Positions 36,558-44,749 of a DNA stretch of 64,000 nt are shown here, in pieces (positions within the stretch are counted from its first letter, which is position 1; the number at the start of each line of letters is the position of its first letter). Source of the DNA: Gilvimarinus xylanilyticus. Lineage in GTDB: Bacteria > Pseudomonadota > Gammaproteobacteria > Pseudomonadales > Cellvibrionaceae. The stretch is from the NCBI RefSeq assembly GCF_024195295.1, contig NZ_JAMFTH010000001.1, forward strand, positions 1,488,001 to 1,552,000, written 5' to 3'. Under the pieces are notes generated by a model. It saw only the letters and a program-made list of their open reading frames with translations. It searched no databases and was not told where the DNA came from. The translations under genes and the position numbers were made by a program.

Positions 36558-39335
36558 TCATAGAAGCTCAAACTCTGGCCCACTACGCTGCACCTCAAGG
36601 GCATTGGCCTTCTCGCCGGTATGCTCCTGGATGTGCTCAATTAGCCGCTGGCGGTTGTCGGTGTAGACAGTGGCCTGCTCCTTGGCCCGGCTTAGGGCGA
36701 CGTAGAGCGCCTTTTGGGAGGCTAGGTTAATCCGGGCGCTCTCGGCGTGGTAGATGACGCGCTCGGTAGTTTTACCCTGGCTGGCGTGGACGGTAGAGAC
36801 GTAATCGTAGTTCCAGTGTTGCGCACCGTGGGCGTCCAGGGTGATGGTAGCCAAGTGGCCATTGGCGTATTCGACTTCGGCGAACCCGCGATCTACATCA
36901 ATGCTTTTCACCACACCCCGTGTCCCGTTACTGAGGCCTATATCGCGATTATTGCTTGTGCAAATAACTTTATCGCCTATGGCTAAGGCACACTCTTTGG
37001 GGCGGTAGGCCTGAGATTTGGCGCCCCAGGCTAGCGGGTTCCAGATTCGCTGCTCTCCCGTGCTGGATTGCAGCTCCACCACACCAAGGCTTGGCTCTAC
37101 GGCCGAAACTTGCCAGTAGCTGCCCTTGGCCACCTCTTTTGATTTGTATTCACGCAAGAACTGAACGACATCGCCGACTTTGTAGTTGAGCGCGTCTTTA
37201 CGACAGGCCTGGGTCAAGTCGACCCGCTCCAGGCGCCGAGTGTTTATCTCCTGCTCCGAAAGCTGGCCAATGGACTTTAGGCCTCCGCGTAGAGCCTGGC
37301 TGAGCTGGTCGCGCCCTTCCCGGCTTGGGTCAATGATTAAACAGTTTTGCCTTTGTACCTCAGGCATTTCAATGTACTGCTTAACAATGGCAGCGTGGCG
37401 GGCGTCGGCTTTGCCTGCGAATTCGACGATTTCACCGCCCCCCTTCTCCAGGCTCTCCATAGCCTCGCGGGCTTCGCCCTGCAGGCTATGTTCTACCGTT
37501 TGCAGAAGCTCTCGATTCGTTTGGCGAACAATTTCATCGAGCTTAAAAGTTTGCATTCCGTTTTCTTGAAGCTGGCGGAATGCCGCGCCCGCCTCTACGG
37601 AGCCAAGTTGCTTTACGTCACCGACCAGCACTACACGAGCTTGCGTGGCCTGAGCTTGACTGAGCAATTGTGTCATATCTTTGGTAGACAGAAGGGAGGC
37701 TTCGTCTACCAACCATAGCTGGCGCTGAGGCTCTTGCTTACCGTGCCGTTCGCGGAGTAAATGACTGGCGACGGTTTTTACGTTGTAGAGCCTTGCGCCC
37801 TCGGCCAGTGATTCGCAGGCGGAGGCGGATGGGGCCATGCCCACAACATCGTATCCTTTGAGTGCATATTGCTCAGCGATGGTTTTGAGAGCCGTGGTGG
37901 TTTTTGCAGTACCCGCGTAGCCTTGAATGGCAACGATGTTGTCGTCTGACAGCATGACGCCGCGCACCGATCCTACTTGGCCAGAGGTCCAACCATCGTA
38001 ACCTTGCGCGCGGCTTTCATTCTCGGCCGCTGCAAGTACTTGCTCGACTTGATACAGACTGAACTCCGGCAAAGCTTTGCCTTGTGCCTCACGCATTGTG
38101 TTTATCATTTTTTCTTCCAGCGCTACGTGCTCTGGCGTTGTGTAAGCTGGGAGCTGCTGCCAGCCCTTTGTGTGGCGACAGTATGATTTTACGGTTCGGT
38201 CACCCATTAACAGATCTTTATCAACCGCCGTCTCTATTGTCTTGTTTACGACCGCTGCAGAGATACCGTAGCCAACGGCCAACTCATTCATTTTCGCCTG
38301 AAGTGCTTGCGCGCTAAATACTGCATCGCGCTCAGATAAGGAACGGATGGCCTGGTCGAAAATCTTTTGGCTTACATCAAACGAGTCACTTCGACATCGT
38401 GCAATCCAATCAGGATCTGCGCATCGCTCATTGGCAATCTCAACCAAGCGGGCAACATTCATTCCCGCGCCTTCTGAGCGAGTTACCCAATCCTTATAAA
38501 GGGCTTCGCGTTCTACTCGCTTTTTGGTCGCGCGAGACTCGTGGGCGACTTTTTCTTTGATATAGGCAGGGGCGGTTTCTCGGGTGTAGCCCAGGTCGGA
38601 AAGCTTTTGATCGACCACGTCTCGGCGCTTGCTAAACTCACCCAATGCCGCATCGGTTACACCTACGACCTCAAAATTGGCATCCGGCATTCGCTGAATG
38701 TCATAGCCCAGCTCCCTTAGCTGCGCCGCCAGTGACTGCCGATATGCCAGGCCCGCTTCCTTCTGGGCCAAGTAAAGATGGTGACTTTCCAGGCTACGCC
38801 ATTGGCCATTCTCTTTGCGGGTGGCATTCAACACTACAGCGTGGCTGTGCAACTGAGGGTCCAGGCTGCGGCTGGTATCGTGGCGAAACACCGCCGCCAG
38901 TAGATTACCCGTGGCCAACTGATTCGGCCCGGATTGGTTGCGGTTATTGAGCCGCGTCCAGGCCGCAGAGTTCTCCAACATCGCCATTGCTTCGCGTACT
39001 GCTTGGTCGTGCGCTTTTATTACTCGCTCGTCGTTACCAATCAGGGCGACTACCGACACTGATTTAGGAGGTGAAAACTGTAAATCCCAACCGGGTTTGT
39101 GCTGCCACTCTCCTTCCCGATAGGTGCCGATCATCTGGCCAGCTATTTCACCGCCCAAGTAGCGTTTAAATCGCTCGGGCTCAACCTCGTTGCCTTGTAT
39201 GGCCAAAAGCTTTGCCCCCTCACCTTCCCAGCTTGAGGGGCAAACATCATCAGTCAAATAATAATCGGCGTGATCGCCACGCTCGAAGTAACTGGCGGCA
39301 TGAGCCGCCGAGCGGATTGGAGCTAGCGTCATCAT
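36558..39335 (-). CDS. MobF-family conjugative relaxase (TraI/TrwC type) with RecD-like helicase
   Basis: Nicks oriT, stays bound to the 5' end and unwinds the strand for transfer. The 925-residue product has an N-terminal HUH relaxase: tyrosines in DHADYYLTDD, FSPPKSVSV, and the three-histidine metal motif around FRHDTSRSLDPQLHSHAVVLN. The C-terminal RecD-like helicase has Walker A GYAGTAKT, Walker B LVDEASLLS and the motif VSTVHASQGKT. It is of TrwC-like length, shorter than F TraI. It lies 8 bp downstream of a ribbon-helix-helix protein gene. Its presence with a coupling protein but without T4SS genes defines the element as mobilizable. Confidence 0.93.
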   Translation of the reverse strand: MMTLAPIRSAAHAASYFERGDHADYYLTDDVCPSSWEGEGAKLLAIQGNEVEPERFKRYLGGEIAGQMIGTYREGEWQHKPGWDLQFSPPKSVSVVALIGNDERVIKAHDQAVREAMAMLENSAAWTRLNNRNQSGPNQLATGNLLAAVFRHDTSRSLDPQLHSHAVVLNATRKENGQWRSLESHHLYLAQKEAGLAYRQSLAAQLRELGYDIQRMPDANFEVVGVTDAALGEFSKRRDVVDQKLSDLGYTRETAPAYIKEKVAHESRATKKRVEREALYKDWVTRSEGAGMNVARLVEIANERCADPDWIARCRSDSFDVSQKIFDQAIRSLSERDAVFSAQALQAKMNELAVGYGISAAVVNKTIETAVDKDLLMGDRTVKSYCRHTKGWQQLPAYTTPEHVALEEKMINTMREAQGKALPEFSLYQVEQVLAAAENESRAQGYDGWTSGQVGSVRGVMLSDDNIVAIQGYAGTAKTTTALKTIAEQYALKGYDVVGMAPSASACESLAEGARLYNVKTVASHLLRERHGKQEPQRQLWLVDEASLLSTKDMTQLLSQAQATQARVVLVGDVKQLGSVEAGAAFRQLQENGMQTFKLDEIVRQTNRELLQTVEHSLQGEAREAMESLEKGGGEIVEFAGKADARHAAIVKQYIEMPEVQRQNCLIIDPSREGRDQLSQALRGGLKSIGQLSEQEINTRRLERVDLTQACRKDALNYKVGDVVQFLREYKSKEVAKGSYWQVSAVEPSLGVVELQSSTGEQRIWNPLAWGAKSQAYRPKECALAIGDKVICTSNNRDIGLSNGTRGVVKSIDVDRGFAEVEYANGHLATITLDAHGAQHWNYDYVSTVHASQGKTTERVIYHAESARINLASQKALYVALSRAKEQATVYTDNRQRLIEHIQEHTGEKANALEVQRSGPEFELL

Positions 39336-39343
39336 GGCGCCAC

Positions 39344-39664
39344 CTAGAGCTTGTTGTAGCGTTCGAGCAGTGCATCGATACGCTCGCGCAGCTGCTCGCT
39401 GTTTAGCTCAGCGCCAGCGGCTTGTGCTGATTCCGTTGCAATTACGCGAGCCGCTGTGACGGCGTGTAAAACTGATTCAAGCTTGCGCTCGATTGCTTCA
39501 AACCGATAATCGATTTTTCCTCCCTGATCCGTTAGCGCTTTTTCTACAAGCAAGCGCACAGCCTGACTTCGGCTTAGGCCACGTGCTTCTGCCAGTTTTT
39601 TTAGCTCTTGATGCATTTGTTTATCGCAGTGAACCTGCACGCGATACGGGTGTGTCATACTCAT
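39344..39664 (-). CDS. Ribbon-helix-helix relaxosome accessory protein
   Basis: A 106-residue protein with an N-terminal ribbon-helix-helix (YRVQVHCDKQMHQELKKLAEARGLSRSQAVRLLVEKAL, about residues 6-45) and a helical C-terminal tail that may oligomerise. Placed directly upstream of the relaxase and downstream of the inverted-repeat cluster, it fits the role of TrwA or MobC-type proteins, which bind oriT and help the relaxase. I assign the role from the fold and position. Confidence 0.75.
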   Translation of the reverse strand: MSMTHPYRVQVHCDKQMHQELKKLAEARGLSRSQAVRLLVEKALTDQGGKIDYRFEAIERKLESVLHAVTAARVIATESAQAAGAELNSEQLRERIDALLERYNKL

Positions 39665-39854
39665 AATCCATACTCATATATAAGTCACCTCAAGGCCCTT
39701 CAACGCTCGCTCTGAGTCGTCTATGACTCAAAGGTGAAAGCCAGCCTTGAGTCACCGCCAAACCGTATCCTCCTTAGGGATACACAGCTGCACGCCAGGT
39801 GCGTGAGGTGTCCGCCCTAGCCATAGCTAGGGCGTGGTTGATTGGGGCCCACAG
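39665..39854. other. Candidate origin of transfer (oriT)
   Basis: 190 bp between two DNA-binding-type genes with inverted repeats closely packed: TGAGTC-GTCTAT-GACTCA (39713-39730), GACTCAAAGG with CCTTGAGTC (39725-39753), GTATCC/GGATAC (39765-39783), CACGC/GCGTG (39791-39805), CGCCCTAGC/GCTAGGGCG (39813-39834) and CCCACAGC/GCTGTGGG (39848-39866, running into the next gene). Next to a MobF relaxase and its accessory protein this is the expected place for oriT. I cannot fix the nic position; GTCTATGACTCA loosely resembles the R388-type nic region. Confidence 0.65.
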
Positions 39855-40124
39855 CTATGCTGTGGGTTTGTTGTAGTTGGTTGAGCCAACACCAAAATCT
39901 GATGTTGGTATCTTTGATCGTCGCAGTTCCTCAAGCTGATTTTCCGCTTGAGTTACGAGCCGTTGAATAGCATCCTCAACGTGATCGTTGAGTGGAAAAG
40001 AGACACCTTCCCTCTCTGCCTCTTTTTCGATCTTATCGAGGCGCTGTAGAGTTTCTGATGAAATATGCAGGCTGAGCTTCTTTTTCACAGCTGCAGCTTT
40101 ACTTGTGAATAGTGATTTGGCCAT
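39855..40124 (-). CDS. Small ribbon-helix-helix-like protein of the transfer region
   Basis: An 89-residue basic, helical protein (KKLSLHISSETLQRLDKIEKEAEREGV, then DHVEDAIQRLVTQAENQLEELRRSK) that resembles short DNA-binding regulators of plasmid transfer or partition. It starts 11 bp downstream of the coupling protein gene, so it is likely in the alpA-coupling protein operon. Its stop codon lies inside the last palindrome of the candidate oriT. Confidence 0.6.
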   Translation of the reverse strand: MAKSLFTSKAAAVKKKLSLHISSETLQRLDKIEKEAEREGVSFPLNDHVEDAIQRLVTQAENQLEELRRSKIPTSDFGVGSTNYNKPTA

Positions 40125-40135
40125 TGGGCGGCTCC

Positions 40136-41836
40136 TTAAAGGTCGTCGATATCGTTAACGGAAGTATGATCACTGGATACGATGCCGACTGTGCCTAGGT
40201 GATATTTACGCTTTATGGGTGTCAAAGACATGCGACCCTTAAATTCAGTGACCGAAACCTTAAGTTGCGTCCAACCGACTCCAGCGATTTTCAGATACCC
40301 CTGGCGATCCGGTAGCTGAGCGATTTCGCTAGCCAAAACTACACGTTTTGTTTCCTGAACCTCTGTGCTAGATACGCTGTTCCCACTACGGGTGTACTGG
40401 TCCCGTGTGACTTCAGTCTCACCTATTGTTCTACTCAGGTAGTCGGCAGTTTCAGGGTCTGGCGTGCGTAGAATTGCCGTATGCCCCACACTACCCAAAA
40501 TACTGAGTGCCTCATCTCTTCCGTAAATACTGAAAAGTTGTGAAATATTTTGGATACCCAAAACCAGGCCTAAACCATATTTCCTGCCCCTGGCAAGAGC
40601 CTGGCTAAGAATCTCTACTTTACCAAGGGACGCCAGCTCATCCAGAAAAAACCAGATTCGACGGTCACCATCAGGCTCAAGACTCAATGCAGTTCGGGTA
40701 AGAATATCAATCCATGCAGTGCGCAATGACGCGGTGGCTGAGCCAGTTTCATCGTCATAGACGACCCATAACCAACCTTGGCAGTGGTCGTCGGTAAGCC
40801 ACGCTTTTAGACTAAAATCAGCCTCCCCCGCGTTTTCATCCAAGTAGCGCAGCGGCTCCATATAGCTGCTAAGAATACTCAATACATTGCTAAGCATGCG
40901 CTCTGAGCCTGGCTCAAAAAGTCGCTGCGAGGATGTCCCTTGCAGCAATTGCTTTAGCTCATCGACTGTTGCTGATTGAGCATAAAAAATAATATCGGAG
41001 TTTTTTCTCTCGCCAGTTTCCCACACTTTCTGCAGAATATTAGATAGTAGAGTTCGAGTGTAGCTATTCCATGTGGCGGCCTCCCCTTCTCCCGATGGGA
41101 TGAGCACATTTGCCATTGACGTGCAGTCTTCTGGACCTGCAATATCGGCGAATGGACTCCACCGCTCTGTTTCCTCGGTGCTGACAGACAGTACGCAGTC
41201 TCCCTGACGACCAAACTGGCTGTACAATTCACCACCAACATCGATAGCCACGACTCGATCATTTCTCTTGAAAATACAACCGAGCATTCGTTTTATGATT
41301 TGAGTTTTACCCGTTCCAGGCTCACCAAGTAGCGCTAATGAGCGCGTCTCCAAAGATTCAGGCAATGGAAGGCCACCAATAAATACCGGAATACGTGCGG
41401 CCATTTTTCGCAACTTTTTATGGATAGTATCGATGGGAATAATAACCGAACCTCTAACAAAACTATTCCCCCGTGTTAGATACAGGTAGATCAGCAATAG
41501 CGCCCATATAGGAACCACTGCCGCCACGGCTGATGTCCACGCCACCCAATCAGACCACCCCTCTGCAGGGTAAAGACTACCTCCCCACCATGTCGATACA
41601 TTGTGCGCACCCTCTAACCACAATGTACGGACAATGTACGTACCTAATCGGTACTCGGTGACCTCCTCCCAGAAAAACAGCGAATGAAAGCGCGCCATCC
41701 ACCAAACTGCCCCACCAAGGATTGTTCCCATGACACAAATGAATTTGTCAGTCCGCCAGCTGAGCCATACCCCTAATATGAAAACAACCAAAGAAATGGA
41801 CTGAATTACAACAACTTGGGACACATCTATATTCAT
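40136..41836 (-). CDS. Type IV coupling protein (VirD4/TraD/TrwB family)
   Basis: Inner-membrane ATPase that hands the relaxosome to a secretion channel. The 566-residue product has hydrophobic N-terminal segments (about residues 8-45 and near 105-125), Walker A LLGEPGTGKTQ (about 195) and Walker B IWFFLDELASLGK (about 395). Motifs ARGRKYGLGLVLGIQNISQL and GSVGHTAILRTPDPETADYLSRTIG are typical of TrwB/TraD. It begins 2 bp after the AlpA-type gene. No T4SS channel genes accompany it, so it must act with a helper channel. Confidence 0.9.
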   Translation of the reverse strand: MNIDVSQVVVIQSISLVVFILGVWLSWRTDKFICVMGTILGGAVWWMARFHSLFFWEEVTEYRLGTYIVRTLWLEGAHNVSTWWGGSLYPAEGWSDWVAWTSAVAAVVPIWALLLIYLYLTRGNSFVRGSVIIPIDTIHKKLRKMAARIPVFIGGLPLPESLETRSLALLGEPGTGKTQIIKRMLGCIFKRNDRVVAIDVGGELYSQFGRQGDCVLSVSTEETERWSPFADIAGPEDCTSMANVLIPSGEGEAATWNSYTRTLLSNILQKVWETGERKNSDIIFYAQSATVDELKQLLQGTSSQRLFEPGSERMLSNVLSILSSYMEPLRYLDENAGEADFSLKAWLTDDHCQGWLWVVYDDETGSATASLRTAWIDILTRTALSLEPDGDRRIWFFLDELASLGKVEILSQALARGRKYGLGLVLGIQNISQLFSIYGRDEALSILGSVGHTAILRTPDPETADYLSRTIGETEVTRDQYTRSGNSVSSTEVQETKRVVLASEIAQLPDRQGYLKIAGVGWTQLKVSVTEFKGRMSLTPIKRKYHLGTVGIVSSDHTSVNDIDDL

Positions 41837-41838
41837 GA

Positions 41839-42039
41839 TTAAAGCTCCTGTGAATTTAAAAAGTGCTTTTTAATCCACTGATCAACAGACCTCTCTGTCC
41901 ACCCCTGGATTTTTGACCCTGGAAGCTGTATCGGCTCCGGGAAACGACCATCCCTAACAAAGCGCCAGAGAGTAGTACTGGATACCCCTAAGCGCTCACA
42001 AACATCAGACCGGCGTAACAATATTTCAGGCATTTTCAT
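41839..42039 (-). CDS. AlpA-type transcriptional regulator/excisionase-like protein
   Basis: The 66-residue protein is almost entirely a MerR-like winged helix (LLRRSDVCERLGVSSTTLWRFVRDGRFPEPIQLPGSKIQGWTERSVDQWI), the hallmark of AlpA. AlpA-like proteins activate integrase/excision genes or act as excisionases. It is divergent from the 382-codon frame at 42063 and 2 bp upstream of the coupling protein gene, so it may tie excision to transfer. Confidence 0.85.
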   Translation of the reverse strand: MKMPEILLRRSDVCERLGVSSTTLWRFVRDGRFPEPIQLPGSKIQGWTERSVDQWIKKHFLNSQEL

Positions 42040-42062
42040 ATCTCCTATTTAGCTTTCTAGAA

Positions 42063-43211
42063 ATGCTTCAACAGCACAAACAGGCTACTATTCAGTATCT
42101 ATATGCTTGCTATAAAATGTTTGAATTACAGAAAAATCGAAGAAGAGGACGATCCGCCATGGGCTCAAAACTTATGACACTTAGCGATGAAACCCGAGAC
42201 CTTTTTCTAAAGGAGGATATTCCTTATTCAGGGTTTCCATATCCTGAGGAATATTTTGCTGTTTTGGTTTATTTAAACGAAGAGCATAAGCGGTTGAAAA
42301 TGTCAGGAAGAGAAGCTGGAGGATTTACAGAAGAAACCCAAAAATCCAGAGGAAGAAGTATTGCCATATGGACTCAACTTAAGGGCGTTCCGATATCCTT
42401 CAGCCACAAGCATTTACTAGAAACTCTTGGAGTAGAAAACGATTTAGGAATGCTCATAAAAGTCGCAGGCAAAGGGGTGGTTCGAGAAGCCGAAGAGAAG
42501 CTTAGAACCCTCTGTAAACACGCAGAATATTTTGACGAGAAGCACGATCTTAACAATGCCTGCTACTTACTCGCCGATATTGATGTATTTCTGAAAATCA
42601 GAAAAAATACTAAAAACTTGAAGTATGATGATTTTGACACCGAAACTGAAGACTATTTCTGCAACTACTGCCATAGACTCAGAACTATAAAACCCGATTT
42701 CTGCAAGCACCACAATTCCCAAAGCTCCGGATACAACACTTTGTATAAGCAGATTAATAGTGCCTTTAAGAATCTTGGCAATATAAAAGCTACTAACGAA
42801 AACAAGCCTAAGAGATTAGTAGCCTGGGCCAGAAACCACCCAGCAAGCAAAAAAATAAACGCTGAAATCGAGATCTTGAAGAATCAGTATGACCTGGAAG
42901 AATGGAGCGACGACAATATCGATATTATATTCGACTGCTTTAATCTTCTCTACAAAAACGACCATTCGAGACACTTAGCTAAGTCCCCCTCACTCAGAAC
43001 AACCCCCAATAAATGGTCAAGTGATAGAGTTATCGAAATAATTAATGAATTTCTTGACACTGAATATGAAGTAGCAATTGATCCATTTTATTTCCTTGCG
43101 TCAGTTAAACGAATGACTTATTTCGCACTAATTTCAGATGCAGCGAAGGCCAGTCCAGGATTAGCAAAACCTAGATTCAACTACTCTTTGGAAGACTCAG
43201 GACGAGCATGA
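42063..43211 (+). CDS. Unknown element protein with a Cys/His cluster
   Basis: Up to 382 residues, AT-rich and lysine-rich. A zinc-finger-like cluster CNYCHRLRTIKPDFCKHH sits near residue 205; the rest is mainly helical. I do not recognise a family. A start at 42159 (350 residues) has a better AGAGGA ribosome-binding site than the ATG at 42063, so the N-terminus is uncertain. It lies between alpA (divergent) and the integrase (convergent, 35 bp apart), where regulators or replication proteins of such elements often sit. Confidence 0.7.
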   Translation: MLQQHKQATIQYLYACYKMFELQKNRRRGRSAMGSKLMTLSDETRDLFLKEDIPYSGFPYPEEYFAVLVYLNEEHKRLKMSGREAGGFTEETQKSRGRSIAIWTQLKGVPISFSHKHLLETLGVENDLGMLIKVAGKGVVREAEEKLRTLCKHAEYFDEKHDLNNACYLLADIDVFLKIRKNTKNLKYDDFDTETEDYFCNYCHRLRTIKPDFCKHHNSQSSGYNTLYKQINSAFKNLGNIKATNENKPKRLVAWARNHPASKKINAEIEILKNQYDLEEWSDDNIDIIFDCFNLLYKNDHSRHLAKSPSLRTTPNKWSSDRVIEIINEFLDTEYEVAIDPFYFLASVKRMTYFALISDAAKASPGLAKPRFNYSLEDSGRA

Positions 43212-43246
43212 GAAGATGGTTGGCGACTCACCCAAACACCTTCTAT

Positions 43247-44512
43247 TCAGATCCGTTCGAGCCTGTCGGCCCATTTTTGCAACCAAACTCGGCTTTCCCG
43301 CTCATACCCGTGCAGGTCATAGGTGCCTTCAATGCCACTCCGAGAATGGCCGAGTATTGCCTCAGCGACCTCGCTGGGGCAGCCCAGCCTAGATAAACCT
43401 GTACGTACAGTACGGCGCAAGTCGTGTGGTGACCAGTGGTCAATATCGAGCATTCGGCCGGTTTCACGCAGACGCCAGGCTTGCTCAGTAAGCGTTTTTT
43501 GTTGAATGGGGCGTCCTGTTTTTTGGCTTGGAAACAAATACTCACCAGTTGTGAGCTTTAACTGCTTAAGAAACTCTATCGCTTGGCGAGGCAGCTGTAC
43601 GTACCGCTCGACTCCGGTTTTGGTCTCCCTAAGATGCCAGGCACCCTGTTCTAAATCGATATCCGCCCAGCGAGCGTTGCAGACTTCACCAGTCCGACAG
43701 GCCGTCCATAGTGTAAACCGAAGCACATTTTTCTGTGTAGGCGTAAACACGGAACCTGGTAACCATTGTAGAAACCTGGCTAATTCCTGATCGGACAACA
43801 CACGGCGCCCGCGATTAGACGTGAGCTTTATCTTGGCTTGGCGCAAGCTGTTTTTGGCTAAAAAGGCGGGATTAGCAAAGCTTTCGTCGAATTTTTCTAG
43901 GCCAATTCCATACTCATAGGCTGCACAGAGTTCCCGCAACACGTTACCTGCCTGGACATTTGAACCCCGTTTCACGATGTCCATAACGAGGTTGACCACC
44001 TGGCGGCGGGTGATGCTTTCCGCAGGAAAGTTACCCAGAACACGCACCGCATCGCCATAGAGCGTTCGGCGGGTCTCTGCCTGGCCCTTACGTTTACGGG
44101 CACCGGGCACCACTTTTTTCCCCACCCTGCGGTCCTCGATATGCTGAGTGAGATATAAATCCACTAACTGTTTGACTGTCATACTTGTGGAAAGAGCTCT
44201 CTCTTCCCTAGCCTTTAAGGCGAGCTTGCGCTTTTGCTCGAATGCCGGGCAAACACCTTTCTTTCTCTGGGACTTGAGATCTTGCAGTGCCAACCTGGCC
44301 TCAGCTAAGGATAGTTCAGGGAAATGCCCTATTTGGAGCTGTACGAGTTTTTTGGATAGCGGACTGGTGTACCGGTAGTAGAACGATTTGGTCCCACCGG
44401 CACCACAATGGACCCGGAGCCCTCGGTTTTCACCTGTATCGGCCAGGTCTTTGTCACCTGAGCGCAAGGCTTTAATTTGAGCCGAGCTAATTGGTTGTTG
44501 GGATTTGGTCAT
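43247..44512 (-). CDS. int: Tyrosine integrase of the element
   Basis: A 421-residue site-specific recombinase with a DUF4102-type N-terminal arm-binding region (residues about 1-90: RVHCGAGGTKSFYYRYTSP), a core-binding domain, and a catalytic domain with ACRTGEVCNARW (Arg), HDLRRTVRTGL (HxxR), LGHSRSG (His) and TYDLHGYERES (Tyr). The ATG at 44512 follows GAGG; a GTG at 44530 is the alternative. Its start is about 260 bp from the right end core, the usual place for an integrase gene, and the arm-type repeats lie between. Confidence 0.95.
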   Translation of the reverse strand: MTKSQQPISSAQIKALRSGDKDLADTGENRGLRVHCGAGGTKSFYYRYTSPLSKKLVQLQIGHFPELSLAEARLALQDLKSQRKKGVCPAFEQKRKLALKAREERALSTSMTVKQLVDLYLTQHIEDRRVGKKVVPGARKRKGQAETRRTLYGDAVRVLGNFPAESITRRQVVNLVMDIVKRGSNVQAGNVLRELCAAYEYGIGLEKFDESFANPAFLAKNSLRQAKIKLTSNRGRRVLSDQELARFLQWLPGSVFTPTQKNVLRFTLWTACRTGEVCNARWADIDLEQGAWHLRETKTGVERYVQLPRQAIEFLKQLKLTTGEYLFPSQKTGRPIQQKTLTEQAWRLRETGRMLDIDHWSPHDLRRTVRTGLSRLGCPSEVAEAILGHSRSGIEGTYDLHGYERESRVWLQKWADRLERI

Positions 44513-44597
44513 ATCTCTGGCCTCAGGCACTGCATGTCAGTATCCTTACACGCTTAATTTGAACTGCCGTGGCTTCATTTCTGTAGGTTGTTTCGAG

Positions 44598-44674
44598 AAA
44601 AAGTGTAGGCCTCCTAACAACCTACACTTTTACCTACACTTTTTGGTGCAATTTCGTGAAAAACCTACACTTTT
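44598..44674. repeat. Integrase arm-type repeats, right end
   Basis: Four copies of the 12-bp motif ACCTACACTTTT: an inverted copy at 44598-44609 (one base off), a tandem pair at 44620-44631 and 44632-44643, and one at 44663-44674. The same motif lies in tandem at the left end (19670-19693). They flank the integrase promoter and the attR core, so they could serve both recombination and autoregulation. Confidence 0.7.
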
Positions 44675-44721
44675 CATGAAATTGCATGAAAGCCACAATT
44701 AAAATATTTTTCTTTTAAAAT

Positions 44722-44727
44722 TATACA
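44722..44727 (+). promoter_or_regulatory. Weak candidate -10 for mutS on element DNA
   Basis: TATACA lies about 23 bp upstream of the mutS ATG, with only a poor TTAAAA-type -35 before it. No Shine-Dalgarno sequence is visible before the ATG at 44750. The DNA here belongs to the element, so mutS expression in the integrated state depends on this region. Confidence 0.25.
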
Positions 44728-44749
44728 CTTATATAGAATTTTTCCCAGT

